From: Nocardia veterana NBRC 100344
GTDB taxonomy: Bacteria; Actinomycetota; Actinomycetes; Mycobacteriales; Mycobacteriaceae
Assembly: GCF_000308855.1 (NCBI RefSeq)
Contig: NZ_BAGM01000028.1
Coordinates: forward strand, 59,437 to 123,436
Reading direction: 5' to 3'
DNA: 64,000 bases
Shown: positions 61,071-64,000 of the stretch, piece by piece
Numbering within the stretch: the first letter of the stretch is position 1
Layout of the letters: every line of letters starts with the position of its first letter
Position numbers and translations under genes: made by a program
The notes under the pieces: generated by a model
What the model was told of the DNA's origin: nothing
The model's input: the letters and a program-made list of their open reading frames with translations, nothing else
The model's database searches: none

Positions 61071-61687
61071 CGCGACACCACCATCCGGATCGGCGTCGGG
61101 TCGAAACCGTTGCAGGGGTTGTTGATCTGCGGGCAGTTGGACACCAGGACCAGGGTGTCGACCTCGGCGCGCAAGGTCACCGACTTACCCGGGCCGGAGC
61201 GGCCGTCGACGATGCCGAGCGTGCCGTCGGGCTCGACCGGAACGTTCATGAACCAGTTGATGTTCGAGACCAGGTCGCGTTTGCCGAGCCCCCATTTCAG
61301 CGCCTCGGTGAGGAAGTTCTCCACGCAGGCGTGCTGATGGCGGGTGTGGTGGCCGTAGCGCAGCGTATTGGATTCCTGTGAGCAGGCGCCGGCGATGGTG
61401 TCGTGGTTGCCGACGTCGTCGGCGACGACCGTCATCAGCGCCGACCCGGATTCGGTGCGCAGCACGCTGCCCGTGGTCAGGAAGATGTTGCGCTGGGCGG
61501 CGACGGTGGCTTGGGCGCTGTAGCGGTCGGTGTGATCGGCGGCCGAGTACAGCAGGCAGTCCACGGCCTGATTGCCGTGCAGGTCGACGATCTGCCACTG
61601 CTCACCGGCCCGCACCACCGCCGACCAGGGTGCACAGGCGGCTACGGTCTCGTCCAGGACGACGGTGCGCTCGGTAACGGTGGTCAT
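61067..61687 (-). CDS. urea-carboxylase-associated protein 2 (DUF1989; carboxyguanidine deiminase subunit)
   Basis: 206-residue DUF1989 protein. Strongly conserved Cys positions: [22 protein letters not shown] and [20 protein letters not shown]. In guanidine-degrading bacteria such a protein pairs with a second DUF1989 protein as carboxyguanidine deiminase, making allophanate and ammonia. ATG 61687 overlaps the previous stop by 4 bases. Overlap with the carboxyltransferase at its end also 4 bases. Confidence 0.87.
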   Translation of the reverse strand: MTTVTERTVVLDETVAACAPWSAVVRAGEQWQIVDLHGNQAVDCLLYSAADHTDRYSAQATVAAQRNIFLTTGSVLRTESGSALMTVVADDVGNHDTIAGACSQESNTLRYGHHTRHQHACVENFLTEALKWGLGKRDLVSNINWFMNVPVEPDGTLGIVDGRSGPGKSVTLRAEVDTLVLVSNCPQINNPCNGFDPTPIRMVVSR

Positions 61688-62436
61688 GCGATCGCCTCCA
61701 GCTGGTGTGCGGCCCGCCAGGCCTGTTCGGTGTTGTCCACGGCGCGTCGGTATTCCGGCTCGCTGTCGTCCGCGGTGTTCGGTGGTTCCCCCGTCTGCCA
61801 CGCGACGACGTCGAGCGCCGTCGCCGGCCGGTCGTCGAGCGGATGGGTGCCGTTGGCGACCAGCACCGTCAGCGGCAGATGGATGAGCAGCTCGACCGAG
61901 TGCCCGGGCCCGGCGCTGCCCGTGGCGCCCAGCCCGCCGTCGGGACCGACCCGGACCCCACGGAACAGCGCGATCGTGGGACCGATATCGCGCGGGGTGA
62001 GGCCGTGTTTGGCCCCGGCGACCCGCAGCGCGGTCCGCACCGGCGCGGTGGGACCGCACAGGGTGTCGTGCCGGCCGCCGGTGTCGGCGACGATGGTGGC
62101 CAGGACCCGGCCCTGGTCCGAGAGCAGCGGATGGCCGGGCCCGAGATAGGCCTGCCACGGCACCTTGACGGTGTCGGCGACGTTCAGGCGTTCCCACGGC
62201 GCATCGGCCCGGAGCAGCAGGAGATGGGCGCCGGCCGCGCCCTCGGGATCGGTGAACCGGATTCTGGTGCCCCGGGCGAGGACGGCGGTCGTGTACCCGG
62301 TGCCCGGAACCCGTTGCGCGAAAGTGATTCTCGACGCGTCGATGCCGGCGGGCAGATCCGGCCCGGCGACGGCCGCACCGGCGGCTTGGGCGCGGGCATG
62401 GTCGCGGGCGCCCGTCGGGGAGGCGGTGTCGGACAT
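61684..62436 (-). CDS. urea-carboxylase-associated protein 1 (DUF1989; carboxyguanidine deiminase subunit)
   Basis: 250-residue DUF1989 protein, paralogue-like partner of the next gene. FAQRVPGTGYTTAVLARGTR, DQGRVLATIVADTGGRHDTL and GPGHSVELLIHLPLTVLVAN. Probable second subunit of the deiminase. ATG 62436 follows GAGGAGTCCTC (SD 6-8 nt). Lies 37 bp after the permease stop. An open frame upstream reads as low-complexity. Confidence 0.87.
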   Translation of the reverse strand: MSDTASPTGARDHARAQAAGAAVAGPDLPAGIDASRITFAQRVPGTGYTTAVLARGTRIRFTDPEGAAGAHLLLLRADAPWERLNVADTVKVPWQAYLGPGHPLLSDQGRVLATIVADTGGRHDTLCGPTAPVRTALRVAGAKHGLTPRDIGPTIALFRGVRVGPDGGLGATGSAGPGHSVELLIHLPLTVLVANGTHPLDDRPATALDVVAWQTGEPPNTADDSEPEYRRAVDNTEQAWRAAHQLEAIA

Positions 62437-62473
62437 GAGGACTCCTCGGATGCGAATGTGTTCGGATTCCGGA

Positions 62474-63994
62474 TCAGGCGGGTTGCGGCGCCGGCTGCGC
62501 CGCGGGCGCGGCGGCCGGTGTGACCAGCCGGTGGACGAGGGCGCCCACGACAATCGTCAGGAGCAGGAAAAGCGGTGCGGCCCAGAGCATCCACCAGCCA
62601 CCGCCCGCCGGGGTGTAGACCTCCGCGCGCGGCCAGGCCAGGTTCACCGCCATCGCGATGCCCCAGACCACGGCCAGCAGATTCACCACGACGCCGTAGC
62701 GGCCGAGGGTGAACAAACCCGGTTCCGCGGCCGGCCAACCGCGCAGCCGCCGAATCAGCAGGGGCACGGTGACCAGCAGATAGGCGACGTAGAGCGTCAC
62801 GATGCAGACACTCGCGAGGGTGGCGAACACCGCGGCGTTGCCCAGATTCAGCACCAGCAGGGCCACCGCGAGGACACCGATCACCACCGCCGGCAGTACC
62901 GGCGTGCCGAACCGGGGGTGGACCGCGGCGAGGCGCGCGGCGAACGGCAGGCGGCCGTCGCGGGCCATGGAGAAGATCAGGCGCGAGCCCGCGGTCTGAA
63001 TGGCCAAGGTGCACACCGTGATCGCCACGGCCACACAGCACAGCAGCACGGTGCCCGCGGGGCTGTCGAGTTTCGCGGTGATCACGTAGGCCAGGCCCTC
63101 GGCCGCGAGCCGGCCGTCGCTCACACTCGGCGCGGCCATCAGCGCGCCGAGCAGCAGCAGGCCGCCGCCGAGTGCCGAGGCCGACAGCGCCAGCAGGATG
63201 GTGCGCGGGGCGACCCGGCGCGGGTTCTTCGTTTCCTCGGAAAGCTCTCCGGCGGAATCGAATCCGACCATCACGTAGGCGGCCATCAATCCGGAGACCA
63301 GAAACGCGGCCCAGTACGGACCGGGGGCGGCCTCGTCGGTGCGCAGCACGATGTCGGCGCCGCGCTCGGTGTGGGTGAAGAAGAGCGCGATGACCGCCAG
63401 CACGCCGACGATTTCGACGGTGACGCCGATCGAATTGATCCGGGCCATCAGATCGATGCCCACCACGTTGATCACCGTGGTGACCACCAGCAGCACACTG
63501 CCCAGCAGGACGGCGTTGGTGGCGCCGTCGGTCGAGGTGAGGGCGGTGTCGGTGCCCACGAGCTGGAATCCGCTCCAGATCGAGGGCAGAACCACCTGCA
63601 GCGCGATGGCGGCGGCCGCGGCGGTGACGATCTGGGCGATGATCATCATCCAGCCCGCGAACCAGCCCACCAGCTCGCCGGCCAACCGCCGCGACCACTG
63701 GTAGATGCAGCCCGAGATCGGGTAGCGCGCGGCGAGTTCGGCGAAATTGAGGGCGACCAGGAACTGTCCGGCGAAGACGATCGGCCAGGTCCAGAAGAAG
63801 GCCCCGCCACCGAATCCGTAACCGAATCCGAAGAATTGGAAGATGGTGGTGAGGATGGAGACGAAGGAGAATCCGGCGGCGAACGAGGCGTAGCGGCCGA
63901 GCTTGCGATGCAGCACCGGCTGGTACCCGAAGCGTTCGAGGTCGGCGTTGTCGCCGGGCGCGGCGTGCGGAGGTGGATCGAGGGTGATGGCCAT
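62474..63994 (-). CDS. amino-acid/polyamine-type (APC) permease
   Basis: 506-residue APC-superfamily permease with about 12 membrane helices: SFVSILTTIFQFFGFGYGFG, FAELAARYPISGCIYQWSRR, GFDSAGELSEETKNPRRVAP. Begins the operon at the window's right edge; ATG 63994 is 6 bases from the end, so its promoter and any riboswitch lie outside. In this setting it probably brings in guanidine or a similar nitrogen compound (inference). Confidence 0.88.
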   Translation of the reverse strand: MAITLDPPPHAAPGDNADLERFGYQPVLHRKLGRYASFAAGFSFVSILTTIFQFFGFGYGFGGGAFFWTWPIVFAGQFLVALNFAELAARYPISGCIYQWSRRLAGELVGWFAGWMMIIAQIVTAAAAAIALQVVLPSIWSGFQLVGTDTALTSTDGATNAVLLGSVLLVVTTVINVVGIDLMARINSIGVTVEIVGVLAVIALFFTHTERGADIVLRTDEAAPGPYWAAFLVSGLMAAYVMVGFDSAGELSEETKNPRRVAPRTILLALSASALGGGLLLLGALMAAPSVSDGRLAAEGLAYVITAKLDSPAGTVLLCCVAVAITVCTLAIQTAGSRLIFSMARDGRLPFAARLAAVHPRFGTPVLPAVVIGVLAVALLVLNLGNAAVFATLASVCIVTLYVAYLLVTVPLLIRRLRGWPAAEPGLFTLGRYGVVVNLLAVVWGIAMAVNLAWPRAEVYTPAGGGWWMLWAAPLFLLLTIVVGALVHRLVTPAAAPAAQPAPQPA

Positions 63995-64000
63995 GGGCGG

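Overview
The window is high-GC actinobacterial DNA, most likely from a Nocardia or close relative. The signs are mycothiol-linked and DUF3558 lipoprotein genes, an AccA3/AccD5/AccE5 acyl-CoA carboxylase set, a three-gene PntAa/PntAb/PntB transhydrogenase, and a gene order that closely follows the fadE25-purE-purK-birA ... lat-lrpA-pcd-lhr region of Mycobacterium tuberculosis (Rv3274c-Rv3296, order recalled from memory).

Left part (1-16.4 kb). An Lhr-type helicase, cut by the window edge, is followed by a VOC protein, a coupled patatin/SDR pair, and a lysine-catabolism unit: pcd (minus strand), a divergent Lrp/AsnC regulator, and lat. Next come accD5-accE5-maf, an ArsR/SufR-like regulator, sseA and accA3. 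The accD5-to-accA3 block is inverted relative to its neighbours when compared with M. tuberculosis.

Middle (16.4-31 kb). A membrane Ser/Thr kinase, a DUF1707 protein, a degenerate acetyltransferase and birA come first. An intact 1,001-bp IS5-family element follows, with 18-bp perfect inverted repeats and a TTA target duplication. Then come an acyl-ACP desaturase, a PH-domain membrane protein, a two-component system, GtrA, purK-purE, a CHAP-domain protein without a signal peptide, a TetR regulator and a FadE25-like acyl-CoA dehydrogenase preceded by two copies of an operator module.

Right part (31-57 kb). Most of this is small regulator/target pairs: TetR/MFS, HxlR/isochorismatase-like, MarR/MFS and TetR/SDR/MFS. 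Between them lie a HIT-mycothiol enzyme-peptidase E operon, the transhydrogenase operon, a branched-chain 2-oxoacid dehydrogenase E1a-E1b-E2 operon with a divergent AsnC regulator, a BenE-type transporter and a rhodanese. A DUF3558 lipoprotein plus small secreted-type protein sits in a 1.5-kb interval bounded by a 21-bp direct repeat.

Right end (57.5-64 kb). A tightly coupled minus-strand operon reads permease, two urea-carboxylase-associated proteins, a carboxyltransferase and allophanate hydrolase. It matches the guanidine degradation pathway, but its carboxylase lacks both the biotin carboxylase and the biotin carrier domain, so these must come from another gene. This is the most interesting system in the window.

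A recurrent promoter style is visible. Sixteen genes have TAnnnT ending exactly 6 or 7 nt before the start codon and usually no Shine-Dalgarno sequence, which predicts leaderless mRNAs. No tRNA, rRNA or CRISPR array was recognised.
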